Shown: positions 36,701-44,536, numbered from the stretch's first letter. The stretch: 64,000 nucleotides of DNA from Cladocopium goreaui (GCA_947184155.2 CAMXCT020001115.1:62001-126000), one strand, 5' to 3'. Notes: a model not told the origin generated them from the letters alone. Made by a program: numbers and translations.

Positions 36701-39026
36701 TTGTTGCTGTTGTCGTTGTTGCCATTGTTGCTGTTGCCGCCACAGTAGCAGGAATTGCAAAAATAATGCATCATATGTATGATCCCCTGCCACACAAGCC
36801 TTAGATTGCAGCGAAAATTGCACTCTAGCAGTTGTGAGGTTTGCATTCCAGTAGCGCAGTGGCTGGGCATGTTGCAACAGCCTCATATGCTCAGGCGTGG
36901 TTGCGCCAGCGCTTGGCCGCACACAAGGCCTCACGGGTTGCGACGGAAATGTTCCACCAGTGGACAAAATATTTTTAGAGGATGGGTCAAAATCTATGAC
37001 ATGACATATGATTTCCCCATTTTTTATGACATATTATGACATATTTATGACCATATTTTTCAACATATTATGAATAAATCATAGAATTGGATTTTCCGGA
37101 AAATTTGCAGGAAAGACCTATATTTGATGGTAAAAACCCATGGGTTTCCGGTTAAGATTTTCCCTTAAACCAATCCATTGAATAAACATCCATTCACCAG
37201 CTATGACTTAGGGCACCATCCGGGTCCGCAGCGCAGCGCTGGATGATCGGTCCAGGACTATGCCGGTGGTTCTGTGGTTCCTCGAGAGCCACCTGGCGCG
37301 GCGAATCGGTAAGGTTACAGTCCTGTCATGGAAACATGATACGTATAATTATATATATATACATGTATGATATTATAATATATATATATGTATATGTGTA
37401 TATATATATACGTATTTATATATATATATGTGGGTTATAATCTTGGTGGAAGATTTTGGTGACTTGGATACTGCCAGTGCCATTGCTTGTACCAGTCTGC
37501 TTCGGAACGCTTGGAAAGCCAGACCCCTTTGGTGACACAACCTCCGCTTGCTCGCTTATCAAAACACCCCACTGAGGTTTGTGAAAGACATGGTAGTGCT
37601 GGCTGCAAGTCTTTCACAACAGCCGAGGCAAGGTTTGCTACAGAGTGAATGGATATCATATCCCAATGTTTGACCACTGGGCGTTTGGTTGCCCTGCTCG
37701 ACAGTCTATGTTTGGTTTGCATTCAATCTACCAAAAATACATATCTTGGTTATCTGGTTGGTGGTTTGGAACATTTTTTATTTTCCATATATTGGGAATT
37801 TCATCATCCCAACTGACGAACTCCATCATTTTTCGGAGGGGTAGGTATACCACCAACTAGTTACCCTCTGGTTATTTAACATAGCCATGGGAAATGGCCC
37901 ATTTATAGATGGTTTACGTATTAAAAATGATGGATCTTTCCATGGCAAACTGTTAGTCATAACCAGATGGTATGGTTATTTTTCTTTGCGGCTTCAACTC
38001 ATCTGCTCCTCCGATGTGTTCCATGTCAATGCGTAAATGACGCCATTTCCAAGAGGGTGATGTTCCACTGGACGCCCCAGGTGAACAGACCCAATACTGA
38101 ACCAGGCTTTCTACAGGTTAAAAGTAGCCTCTGGTATATTAACATAGACCCTGGCAGTTGTCGGGGTTGGAAGACTAGTTTCCACTATAAATTGGTCATT
38201 TTCAGGGTCAACAAGTTAATTTTCCAGAGGGTAAATCATAAACCACCTCTGGAAGAGTTCGGTTTACCAAGAGATATCATCCATGTCTGGCCAAATTGGG
38301 GACTGTTGGGTTTACCAAGGTCACCATATTATATAAATTGAGGGATGGATTTACCACCCATTTCTTGGTTCTTATGTGAAATGATACCGGTTTTTTGTTG
38401 CTGCTCAATGATTGATGAAGTCCAATTCTCGTTGATTCAATGCTGACAAGAATATGATTCATAATAACAATTGTATCAGAACTATTATAACAATGACAAA
38501 TTCTGAGAGTATGATTTTTTGGTCTTGGTTCATTGGTTATTGATATGCTGGTTGGTGGTTTGGAACTTGTTTTATTTTCCAGGTCATCTATGGGATGTCA
38601 TCCTTCCCATTGACTTTCACTCCATCATATTTTTCAAGATGGTTTTTGCACCACCAACCATTATGAGATATACATATATATATATGCCCCCCTGGTAAAT
38701 TACCCTCGGGTTATTTAACATAGCCATGGAATAGATGGCCCATTTATAGATGGTTTACCTATTGAAAATGGTGATTTTCCATGGCAAACTGTAACAAATA
38801 ACCAAATGGTATGTTTATTTTCCATTAAAAATTGGTGATTCTCAGGGTCAACAAGTTAATTTACCAGAGGGTAACAGTTGTCCCTGAAAATCACCATCTT
38901 TTTTCCATGGGAAACTCGTCCTTCACCAAGCCCGACCTGGCGACAGTATCTGCCCTATCTGCCAGGTCTCCAGCAGCCTCCGCGGCTCTGTCTGAACTGC
39001 TGGGTGACCTTGGTGACCTCGCTTAA
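24709..39026 (+). CDS. GCLC: Glutamate-cysteine ligase catalytic subunit, split gene (about 20 exons)
   Basis: The enzyme joins L-glutamate to L-cysteine with ATP to make gamma-glutamylcysteine, the limiting step of glutathione synthesis. About 20 short + strand exons give family peptides in the right order: [117 protein letters not shown]. Joined exons keep frame and match animal-type GCLC spacing within one or two residues over long stretches. The first third (the GDE.E and E.TP active-site segments) was not found, so the gene starts upstream or the copy lacks it. Residues differ at conserved places (W to M in DTRM), so it is a divergent family member. Individual exons are listed separately. 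Confidence 0.85.
25105..25139 (+). CDS. GCLC: GCL exon, tentative: ends LQ
   Basis: After the acceptor GAACAG one frame reads [11 protein letters not shown], which could supply the LQ that precedes AT in the family motif GMGCCCLQ(V/A)T. The donor is unclear and a second frame is open, so this is tentative. Confidence 0.3.
26138..26194 (+). CDS. GCLC: GCL exon: ARYLYDQL
   Basis: Reads [19 protein letters not shown]; the family has (V/A)[14 protein letters not shown]. The acceptor is CACCTGAG-G and a GT donor follows at 26195 in phase 0. Confidence 0.85.
26642..26745. mobile_element. Family G element in a ligase intron
   Basis: Perfect 18-bp ends AATGTGGGTAAAACAATG and CATTGTTTTACCCACATT. Inside are AACCATCCCCCAAATCATC and its inverted partner. 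A decayed relative lies at 32075-32190. Confidence 0.88.
27286..27389. mobile_element. Family A element in a ligase intron
   Basis: TACCCTCTGGTAATTTAAC to TTAGTTTACCAGAGGGTA. Confidence 0.93.
27940..27989 (+). CDS. GCLC: GCL exon: TDTR..DDR, GA donor
   Basis: Reads [16 protein letters not shown] plus the first two bases of Arg. The family has L.DTD(C/T)RW..I..SVDDRT. The acceptor is ATTTGAG-G. The exon is followed by GATCCA, so the donor dinucleotide is GA. Joining to 28528 gives DDRTPSE, as in the family. Confidence 0.8.
28021..28230. mobile_element. Family D element, long form, in a ligase intron
   Basis: It starts CTGGGTATTTTTTTAG, shares ACATGTACAAAATTCTTTGG with the 4.75 kb copy, and ends CATAATTTACCCAG. 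Confidence 0.8.
28528..28606 (+). CDS. GCLC: GCL exon: TPSE
   Basis: Begins G-ACT-CCC-AGC-GAG after CACCAG and continues [20 protein letters not shown] in frame. The start matches the segment after SVDDR in the family; the rest is in a variable region. The exon end is uncertain and could be at an earlier GTGTCC. Confidence 0.65.
28970..29010. mobile_element. Truncated family A element
   Basis: Only the left end TAGCCTCTGGTAATGACAC and a piece of interior (GGAAAATCACC) remain. Confidence 0.6.
29451..29504 (+). CDS. GCLC: GCL exon: FLADTGPLL
   Basis: Reads [18 protein letters not shown] between the acceptor GGCTGTAG and a GT donor at 29505 (phase 0). It would fill the weakly conserved Y/FL...... 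stretch before YND. Placement rests on phase and position rather than strong identity. Confidence 0.55.
29587..29690. mobile_element. Family A-prime element in a ligase intron
   Basis: TACCCTCCAGTAAATTAACA to AATTTTCCAGAGGGTA. The interior differs from main A copies (GACCCTGG ... GGGTTGGAAGA) and recurs at 38.1 and 50.9 kb, so it is a distinct subfamily. Confidence 0.88.
30107..30210 (+). CDS. GCLC: GCL exon: [17 protein letters not shown]
   Basis: Reads [20 protein letters not shown] then [14 protein letters not shown], matching the family KYND.....D...Y..L...G(I/V)D.LLA.HVA.LF(I/V)RDP residue for residue in spacing. The acceptor is CCGTCCCAG-G. A GT donor at 30211 in phase 2 joins to 30624 and restores VRDP. 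Confidence 0.9.
30624..30695 (+). CDS. GCLC: GCL exon: RDPLNVF, GA donor
   Basis: Reads [20 protein letters not shown] then EVKK, against the family RDPL..F.E.I.LDD....(D/E). The acceptor is AGCTCGAG-G. A GA dinucleotide at 30696 is the best donor: the join to 31294 gives [15 protein letters not shown]. Confidence 0.85.
31294..31335 (+). CDS. GCLC: GCL exon: [11 protein letters not shown]
   Basis: Reads [13 protein letters not shown]; the family signature is S(T)NWQT(M/V)RFKPPPP. The acceptor is GGGGCTGAG-G. The 3' end is uncertain (GC at 31336 is possible), and the frame stays open to 31507. Confidence 0.88.
31674..31714 (+). CDS. GCLC: GCL exon: [10 protein letters not shown] donor
   Basis: Reads [13 protein letters not shown] plus two bases of Arg, against the family ...S.IGWRVEFR. 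It is followed by GACCTC, so the donor is GA. Confidence 0.85.
31928..31947 (+). CDS. GCLC: GCL microexon of 20 bp
   Basis: Between CTGGCAG and a GT donor at 31948. It supplies (R)TPEAQS in the place of the family PMEVQ between WRVEFR and LTDFENAA. Phases on both sides fit only if this piece is included. Confidence 0.6.
32075..32190. mobile_element. Decayed family G element
   Basis: GTAGGTAAACCCAATAG to CTATTGGGTTGCCCACATT-type ends (the right one reads CTTATTGGGTTGCCCACATT). The interior has AACCATCCCCAAATGG. Confidence 0.65.
32258..32280 (+). CDS. GCLC: GCL exon: TDFENAA
   Basis: Encodes (A)TDFENAA, the most conserved short word of the family after WRVEFR. The acceptor is GGCTCAAG (or TTCACAG seven bases earlier). 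A GT donor at 32281 is phase 0. Confidence 0.85.
32691..32780. mobile_element. Family F hairpin in a ligase intron
   Basis: It has AAATTACAGGAAACCCC, its inverted partner GGTTTCCTGTAGATTTTCCC, and the end TTAAACCAATCCATTG. Confidence 0.8.
32815..32917 (+). CDS. GCLC: GCL exon: [13 protein letters not shown] donor
   Basis: Reads [20 protein letters not shown] then [14 protein letters not shown], against the family V.LL.R(V)I..(Y/F).L.(F/Y)(I)PISKVDENM..A. The acceptor is TGATTCAG-G. The exon is followed by GACCGG, a GA donor. The join to 33379 reproduces family spacing exactly. Confidence 0.88.
32992..33105. mobile_element. Family A element (4.46 kb subtype) in a ligase intron
   Basis: TAGCCTCTGGTAAACATAC to TAGGTTTACCAGAGGGTA. 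Confidence 0.9.
33379..33432 (+). CDS. GCLC: GCL exon: RFHFRRDF
   Basis: Reads (G)[17 protein letters not shown], against the family (R)DAV....F(W/Y)FRK(D/N)I. The acceptor is GCGTCCCAG-G. A GT donor at 33433 in phase 1 joins to 34084. Confidence 0.85.
33479..33588. mobile_element. Family B element in a ligase intron
   Basis: CTGGTTGGTGGTTTGGAACA to CCACCAAGCAG. The interior has ATGGGATGTCATCCGAAAC, shared with the 50.7 kb copy. Confidence 0.85.
34084..34134 (+). CDS. GCLC: GCL exon: [10 protein letters not shown]
   Basis: Reads (G)[16 protein letters not shown] after the acceptor ATCTCCCAG-G, with a GT donor at 34135. It lies in a variable linker of the family. The final PG joins to LRTML, matching the family (F)PGL.P.L. 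Confidence 0.7.
34521..34627. mobile_element. Family B element in a ligase intron
   Basis: CTGGTTGGTGGTTTGGAACC to CCACCAACCAG. Confidence 0.88.
34806..34842 (+). CDS. GCLC: GCL exon: [10 protein letters not shown] donor
   Basis: Reads [12 protein letters not shown], against the family PGLIP.L..YL....D. The acceptor is GCAACTCAG. The best-fitting donor is GA at 34843 (phase 1), giving one residue of length difference from human GCLC up to the next conserved block. GC at 34839 is an alternative. Confidence 0.65.
34907..35014. mobile_element. Family A element in a ligase intron
   Basis: TACCCTCTGGTAAACTAAC to TTAAATTACCAGAGGGTA. Confidence 0.92.
35497..35537 (+). CDS. GCLC: GCL exon: [13 protein letters not shown]
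   Basis: After ACCCTGCAG it reads (S)[13 protein letters not shown] and ends at a GTAAAA donor. It fits the variable stretch before YL.LI..RA.GEL by length and phase. Other frames are open, so confidence is moderate. Confidence 0.5.
35580..35653. mobile_element. Right part of a family A element
   Basis: Interior TTTTCCATAAAAAATGGTGA and right end TTTTTACCAGAGTGTA remain; the left end is lost. Confidence 0.6.
35682..35783. mobile_element. Family A element, right end truncated
   Basis: Left end TACCCTCTGGTTATGACTAA and interior GATGGTTTACTGAACTTAAA; the right TIR is missing. Confidence 0.7.
35903..36146. mobile_element. Double family C element in a ligase intron
   Basis: Outer ends are TACAATGTGGGGCCCCCC and GGGGGCCCCAT. 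The interior holds two successive C-type bodies separated by CTGAACGCTATC, which occurs twice, so the element is partly duplicated. Confidence 0.75.
36193..36240 (+). CDS. GCLC: GCL exon: [14 protein letters not shown] donor
   Basis: Reads [16 protein letters not shown], against the family (Y)L.LI.(K/R)RA.GEL.T.A.W(M/L)R. The acceptor is GCCTCGAG-G. The exon is followed by GCACCT, so the donor is GC. The join to 36895 gives PTPAAWLRQRL with exact family spacing. Confidence 0.88.
36290..36393. mobile_element. Family A element in a ligase intron
   Basis: TACCCTCTGGTAATTTAAC to GTTAAATTACCAGAGGGTA. Confidence 0.93.
36398..36517. mobile_element. Family E element in a ligase intron
   Basis: ATATGGCTATGGATCAATACC to GGTTTTGACACACTGCCATA. 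It lies five bases from the preceding A copy. Confidence 0.82.
36650..36750. repeat. TTG/CTG trinucleotide repeat
   Basis: About 100 bp of TTGTTGCTG-type units within an intron. Apparent poly-Leu, poly-Val and (minus) poly-Gln proteins are artefacts. Confidence 0.95.
36895..36962 (+). CDS. GCLC: GCL exon: [15 protein letters not shown]
   Basis: Reads [20 protein letters not shown] then HQW, against the family RWMR.F(I/V).(N/S)H..Y..DS.(V/I)T.EM. The acceptor is ATGCTCAG-G in phase 0. The 3' end is uncertain; a GA donor after CAGTG is possible, and the frame otherwise stops at 36978. Confidence 0.8.
37085..37180. mobile_element. Family F hairpin in a ligase intron
   Basis: It has AATTTGCAGGAAAGACC, and the end is CCCTTAAACCAATCCATTG. 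Confidence 0.78.
37222..37308 (+). CDS. Probable exon, likely ligase C-terminal region
   Basis: GC-rich, open as [20 protein letters not shown] then ESHLARRI, ending at a GTAAGG donor at 37309. A second frame is open. It follows the last conserved ligase block, where the family is variable, so assignment rests on position. Confidence 0.5.
37335..37435. repeat. TATATG microsatellite
   Basis: TA-rich run with TATATG and TATACG variants. Confidence 0.9.
37754..37860. mobile_element. Family B element; its target duplication TTAT is split by a family A insertion
   Basis: CTGGTTGGTGGTTTGGAACA to CCACCAACTAG. TTAT precedes it. After it comes T, then a whole family A element bounded by TA, then T. 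Removing the A copy restores TTAT. Confidence 0.88.
37862..37972. mobile_element. Family A element inserted in a family B target duplication
   Basis: TACCCTCTGGTTATTTAACA to GTCATAACCAGATGGTA, TTATTTAAC subtype. Confidence 0.9.
38057..38080 (+). CDS. Possible small exon
   Basis: After ATTTCCAAG it reads RVMFHWTPQ and is followed by a GTGAAC donor. It lies between likely ligase C-terminal exons. Very short, so weak. Confidence 0.3.
38125..38233. mobile_element. Family A-prime element
   Basis: TAGCCTCTGGTATATTAACA to AATTTTCCAGAGGGTA, with GACCCTGGCAGTTGTCGGGG inside. Confidence 0.88.
38548..38660. mobile_element. Family B element
   Basis: CTGGTTGGTGGTTTGGAACT to CACCACCAACCA. Confidence 0.83.
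38684..38873. mobile_element. Family A-prime element interrupted by a family A element
   Basis: The outer ends are CCCCCCTGGTAAAT and AATTTACCAGAGGGTA. The body resumes after the inner copy with GGTGATTCTCAGGGTCAAC, the A-prime right half. Confidence 0.8.
38701..38811. mobile_element. Family A element nested in A-prime
   Basis: TACCCTCGGGTTATTTAACA to AATAACCAAATGGTA. TA on both sides. Confidence 0.85.
38966..39026 (+). CDS. Probable terminal exon of the ligase gene
   Basis: After ATCTGCCAG-G it reads [19 protein letters not shown] and then a TAA stop. GC-rich. It is the first clean stop-ended exon after the ligase blocks. The family C-terminus is not conserved, so this is by position. Confidence 0.5.
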
Positions 39027-39039
39027 AAAAAGCATGGCT

Positions 39040-39430
39040 TATGGCATGGTTACCTGGTTGGTTTCATGGGGATTTCATGGTTGAATATCGGAATATCCAT
39101 AAATGGTACAATAATGGTACAATGATGATTTGATATTGGAAGCCAATACTATTCTATTCATGGTTCTATTCATGGTTCAATTACTATTGATATTGGGGAT
39201 TCATGATTATTTCATAATTTCATGGGAATATGATGAGGATATGATGGGGATACGTGGGGATATATGATGGGGACATATCGCCAACTATCTCCAGTTGGGA
39301 TTTGCCCGAAAATGGGATGGGCCCCTGATGTATATTGCCATTGACCGTGATAAAACCTCTGGTTTTTTCTGTAAAAATAGCCTGTGGAAACAATGGCGAT
39401 TGCCTTGTGTGACCTCAAAAGGATAAATCT
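39040..39430. other. No supported gene
   Basis: Degenerate ATGGTTCTATTC and ATATGATGGGGATA-type repeats; nothing exon-like was seen. Confidence 0.4.
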
Positions 39431-39553
39431 ACAATGTGGGGCCCCCTAGATAGCTAAGTTGGTTTATAACTCCAATAACTATGGTTTATGGTACTTATAA
39501 CTATAGTTATGGGGGTTTATAAACCAACTTATAACTGGGGGCCCCACATTGTA
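39430..39553. mobile_element. Family C element
   Basis: TACAATGTGGGGCCCCCTAG to GGGGGCCCCACATTGTA, nearly perfect inverted ends. It lacks the TTTGCG segment of other copies. Confidence 0.9.
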
Positions 39554-40534
39554 CCCACTGAAGCAACTCCTTTCCAAAAAGGGAACCTACCAAAATGGGT
39601 ACAGCGAAGAGACGCAGTGTCTCAGCACTGAGCCAACAAAATGGTCATAGTTTGCCGGCAAAGCTGGTGGAAGGGTGTTCTTGTTTGACAAATCATGATC
39701 AGAATCCCTCCAGAGATACATGATGCATGACATGTTTCGTCCCAGCTCTTTTTCAGGGATTAATTATTTGAGAATTTGCCTCTCACTGTCTATGAAAAAA
39801 AAACAAAGATTTGTATGATGTTACACATCCTGATTCACCATTTTTGGCATCCCATGCTCAAAAAGCTGCATTTGTATGGCCTTCCTCGTGTGAAGTCCAA
39901 CCAACCATGCACTTGGTTTTAGCTGCACGCGTCTCGTTTTCCGCTTTTCTGCAGGAGGTAGCTCCAAGCCATCTCATTGGAGAAAAATCCAATGTGGCCT
40001 TGACAACAAAAAAAATGACACATAGGAGTTGATGATTCCGGGCTCAGCCAAAGTTGCCATGTTGAGATGTTGAGATGCGTCTCCTGCACCGATCGCTTGG
40101 CCAAAATGAGTTGAGCAGACCGGAATGGGATGATTTCAAACTCATCATAAACAATTTCTGGGTCCATTGGTATCTTCAGATCTTCCCATGTTTTGTTGGT
40201 CATATTTAGATAAAAATCATTGAAGAGCACGAAATTCGCTTTTTAATGTCAGAGTTCTTTGTAGCCTGATAATTCTTTGGAGTACATCTGTGTACGTATA
40301 CTTTGTCATAATTCTTTGTAATCCCCCCATTTGTGGATACCCTGAGGGGTGTCATCAAACACGGTTTGCTGGAGAATCCACCATGGCTAGTTCGATGATT
40401 TTCCAGCAGCCACGTTTGATGACAGCGTTTGGGCTACAGCATCCCGTTTCGTCCCATTCCCTTCATGTGGGTTCATCCCCCATGAATCACTGTAGAATCC
40501 CGTAAACTCATGTAAACTCACCATCGAAATCCAT

Positions 40535-40625
40535 GAAAGTCCCATTAACTCACCATTAACTCATCATTAACTCACCATTAACGCACCATTAACTCACCAT
40601 TAACTCACCATTAACTCACCATTAA
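40535..40625. repeat. CATTAACTCAC tandem repeat
   Basis: The word (AC)TCACCATTAA recurs about eight times, with one CGCACC variant. Confidence 0.9.
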
Positions 40626-40717
40626 ATCCCATAAATTCCATAAATTCCCATGGAAATCCCATGGAAATCCCATTAAGTCACCATAAAAACCACCATGAAA
40701 CCACCATAGAAACCCAG

Positions 40718-40824
40718 CTCCGCTGTCCACCGTCCCCACCGTCCGCCAGAGCCGCACCTCGTTGCGAGTCCCCGGGGTCCCCGGTAGCCCTGGGACGTCG
40801 CAAAGTTTCACAGAGGTGCCCTGA
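40718..40824 (+). CDS. Probable terminal exon, unassigned
   Basis: A GC-rich island after GAAACCCAG, read as PLSTVPTVRQSRTSLRVPGV then PGSPGTSQSFTEVP and a TGA stop. A second frame (CPPSPPSARAAPRCESPGSP) is also open. No family is recognised. Confidence 0.45.
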
Positions 40825-40889
40825 TCTGAGGAAAAGCGGGGTAGAAAACCAAGCATTCTATGGGGGGAGAACGATGGAGAACATGATAT

Positions 40890-40955
40890 ACATAGATAAT
40901 CATAGATATATATATATATATGGAATATGTGTATATATACATGATATATAATACT
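40890..40955. repeat. TATA-rich microsatellite
   Basis: ATATATAT and ATATGTGTATATATAC runs. Confidence 0.85.
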
Positions 40956-41404
40956 TTTAGGGAATATTGAAGGGAATATGAACCGGAGAGAGTGAATCCC
41001 TTCCTAATATTAAACACCACCCAAAAAACGACGGTTGAATAGGGGATGTACAGATAATTGGGACTATTTTGGGGGTGCTTAATATTAGGGGCATGGGATT
41101 ACTCTCCCCAAGAACAGTTCGAACCCGAAAATCGTTCATGTTAGTGGAAACGAATCTTCCAAGCGCAGACTCATGGCAGGGTCCATGATGATTAGAGAGA
41201 GGCTACTGTGTTTAAATGGGTGTAATTATAACTCAATATCTAATGAGATAGTCATGGGATCTATAATATCCGGATAAATCATCAATGAAACAGAAATGCT
41301 TTCATATGGTCCACCATAAACCGTCTCAACAATGTTGGAGGCGCAGCCTGCCGGTGAAAAAAATGAGGATTTTTCGACTTGGATCGATGAGTGAAAAAAC
41401 CTAT

Positions 41405-41537
41405 CTGGGTAAATTTGGTCACGACCTCACCGATCTCCCTCACTGAAATGATGTTGTTACTAGTAGTGCGGATAACTGGATAACTATCTCAAAATAGCCG
41501 AACATTTCAGGTGAATGAAGTATTATGATATACCCAG
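41405..41537. mobile_element. Family D element, 7-bp target duplication AACCTAT
   Basis: CTGGGTAAATTTG to GATATACCCAG, flanked by AACCTAT on both sides. Confidence 0.9.
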
Positions 41538-42131
41538 AACCTATGATCCCCCAAAAAGGGTAGGTGAACATATCCAGAAAGAAGATGTTCAGGTAGAATG
41601 GGGTGCTCAACCAGAAACCAGTCGTGTTTCACCAAATGCAGGTCATGTTAATATCTGTCTATGTTTTTAGTTTCATGTCCTGCAGATATTTGGTTTTTGG
41701 TTATTTGGTTATATTACTATTTGGTTGATAGCTTGAGCTGACCCCACCAACTGGGCAATCATTTTCCGGCTTCGCAGGGAGCAACACAGAGGCAAGGAGG
41801 GAAAAAATCTGAGACTGGAAGTGTAATTTGTCATGTTGTTTCACATTGCAAAGTTCTAGACACGGCAAAGTCAGTACTTTGGTTACTGGATGTTGCAACT
41901 GCCAGATGTGCATTTCAGATTGTACCAGCCAACAAGATCCACCAAGATGTTCCAAAACTATCCCGGCATGTTGCTTGATTTCCCCCCAGCAAACCTTCAG
42001 TTCCATTTGCGCTGGGTTGTCAAATTTCCTGTTCGAGATCTCCAAGTTCGCTGGGTGAGAACCTCTCAGTTCTTGGCAGTATCCCATCTATGGAAAAATG
42101 GGAGAGTTCCAGAGTCGCCCATGAATCTCAG

Positions 42132-42222
42132 GCTGCTGGAGACCCAACGGCAGAGTCTTTGGTGGGCCGCCCAACGAATCAACATCGAGGGGACGTGGTG
42201 GCCGAGTCCGATTCCAATTGTA
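42132..42222 (+). CDS. Possible exon, unassigned
   Basis: After ATCTCAG the + strand reads AAGDPTAESLVGRPTNQHRG then DVVAESDSN. A second frame (LLETQRQSLWWAAQRINIEG) is also open. No family is recognised. Confidence 0.35.
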
Positions 42223-42261
42223 GATGTCATATGAGGGTTTCCACAAATGGGGATGCCGGGA

Positions 42262-42350
42262 TACCCCAATAGCTGGATGGTTTACTTCATGGAAAATCCT
42301 ATCAAAATGAATGATGACTGGGGGTACCCCCATTTCAGGAAACCTCCGTA
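42262..42350. mobile_element. Family H element
   Basis: It shares AATAGCTGGATGGTTTAC and TTTCAGGAAACCTCC with the 61.0 kb copy. An internal GGGGGTACCCCC palindrome is present. Confidence 0.6.
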
Positions 42351-42598
42351 TGATGTCACAACTCTATGGACTCAAGTGTAAGATATGACTATCTCTAGCT
42401 GGGATCATGATCACAATCGACTTGATTTTTTTTCAGTTGTTAATACCTTCAACCAATTCACTTCCCAACAATTCAAGACGTTCCGGGTCCATCAATGCAT
42501 TTTGGCTACAGGCCCCATCATTGCGTGGCTGCTCCAATCCGTTTGTCGACAGGTCATATCCCCATGTCAATCCCAATAACTGAGGTTTAAGTTACATT

Positions 42599-42719
42599 CT
42601 GGGTAAATTATCACGACCGAACCCTGTTCTCCCTCACTGGAATCATGGTTAGGATTCGGGAAATCATCCCCTTTTATGGCCGCAAGATTCAGGTGAGTGA
42701 AATATTATTTCATTTACCC
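42599..42719. mobile_element. Family D element, target duplication ACATT
   Basis: CTGGGTAAATTATCACGACC to TTCATTTACCC, with ACATT on both sides. Confidence 0.82.
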
Positions 42720-42843
42720 ACATTCTATTTTCAGGATCAATGAATCAATTCAGCCATTAAAAAACACATTCATAGCCTTGATGTCTCCATTTCAATTCCC
42801 TTTTTTTTGGCCGTTCGAAATCCTCTAACCCGACTCGTCTCAG

Positions 42844-42927
42844 GCAACGAATGCGTCGCTCCTTCAACTCCTTTGCTCCGCGCCGGGCGGCCCATACAAT
42901 GCCGATGGATTCATGAAGCAAACATAA
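42844..42927 (+). CDS. Probable terminal exon, unassigned
   Basis: After CGTCTCAG-G it reads ATNASLLQLLCSAPGGPYNA then DGFMKQT and a TAA stop. An alternative frame is basic (RQRMRRSFNSFAPRRAAHTM). No family is recognised. Confidence 0.4.
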   Translation, partial: ATNASLLQLLCSAPGGPYNADGFMKQT

Positions 42928-43744
42928 CTGGTGACCACCTTGTCGGATTTTGGTGTATAACTTGGGAAAGATTAGGATAGACAGCCAAGCTAAATTAATT
43001 TTTGTTGGGGTGCAAAAAAAGTCATGATTTTCGAGCGGAGAGATTTAGGGTTCAGTGGTACACAATCATTGGTCGCCCATGGGATTGATCCTAAATATCG
43101 AAATCTTCAGGGCCCTAAGGGCACCCAAGAGTCACCAGCTGAGATTTTTAAGGGCGTTATGAAACATCGCTCCACTCCAGGGTGTCATGTTGAAATTCTG
43201 GTTTCAGAAGTTCCTAAATTTCCAGGGTGTACAAGGTTGGCTTCATCTTCAGTACTTTAAAATGTGGGAAACAGTCACCTTGTCCAACTTGCCAGCACCC
43301 AACTTGGAATTTCTAGGGGCGATCCTAGGGGCTGACTTGGCGATGGCATATGGGGTTGTTCAATGGACAAGATGATTTGCGAAGGCAAAGGCTCAGAATT
43401 TGAACACAACAGAACGCGAGCAGGGACACGCTGTGAAAATAGTGGAAAAGTTATAGATAGTGGAGCATTGTTACGCCAGAAAGTCAAAACACTTGCCAAT
43501 ATGTGCCAATAGTTTTATCGCCAAAGAACAAATACGCATGCTTCTCTGCAGACAGGACCAATCGAAAATTGAGAGCCACCCAGCAATGGATCAGTGAGAG
43601 TTGCCTCATGGGCCTTTTCGATTTGGAGAACTTTCAGGCGGGGCTGTGGGGAGATCTAACACTTCGCGACAGGCATGCGTGTTTTTGTGCCACTTTTCAA
43701 TGCCACTTAGCGAATACCTGCGATACGGATCAACTTGCTCATCC

Positions 43745-43868
43745 ATGTTATTCCATGTTTATACGATTTTTACGGCTCTCAAACATGCGTTATTTCGCGA
43801 AGTGCGCGAACCGTTGCGACAGGATGCGCCAGCATCACGACCAGTGCTGAGCAAGGCCGCTGGGGATG
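43745..43868 (+). CDS. Probable exon, unassigned
   Basis: Open as FHVYTIFTALKHALFREVRE then PLRQDAPASRPVLSKAAGDG, with a GTATGG donor following GGGATG. The helix-rich, charged composition looks coding. No family is recognised. Confidence 0.4.
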
Positions 43869-44536
43869 GTATGGGATGACCACAGGGTCCCTGAGTCTCT
43901 CCATTGCTGGCACCATCAGCATATCCCAGAAATTCCCAGTGAATCCCATAAAATCACCATGTTTCATCCCCTTGCATCACCATGAAAAGCACGTCATTTA
44001 TCAACCACTGAGGCGCCTTTGAACTGGTCAGCAGCCGCGAGGCGAGCCCCAAGTCATGGTACCCCCTTGTATCATCCAGTCGTCGATGACCATGACAAAA
44101 CGTATTGAAAGCTATGGTGACGACTGGGGATTTCCTATGTTTGCATACTGCCTGGGATATGGGATACTGATCGAAATGGACTGATTTCTTTGGAAGCAGT
44201 TGAAACTGCTAATCACATGCAGCCCGTTGGCCGATTGAACATGTTTAAAACATGCCCTGTGAGGGGCCCATGATTTGGATGTGAAGCTCAAGACCAAAAT
44301 GGTGAGAAGGTCAGTGTTCACCAGGATATGTTATGGAGTTTGATCCATGGCTCATATGGCTCGAAAATCAGAAATGAGGTAGGCGGGTTCCAGCAGATCA
44401 ATCTTTGAGTCCCTTTTTCACAGTGAAGTTCTCTTTGTTCCCAAATGCACTCCAGTGGGATCGAAACGTGCTGCAGTATCATCATTCATACTCATTCGCA
44501 ACAAGTAAGATAAGTCAGATCCCAAGAAACTACTGA

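Noticed and set aside
36438..36967. Poly-Gln, poly-Leu and poly-Thr frames
   Set aside because: TTG/CTG trinucleotide repeat inside a ligase intron.
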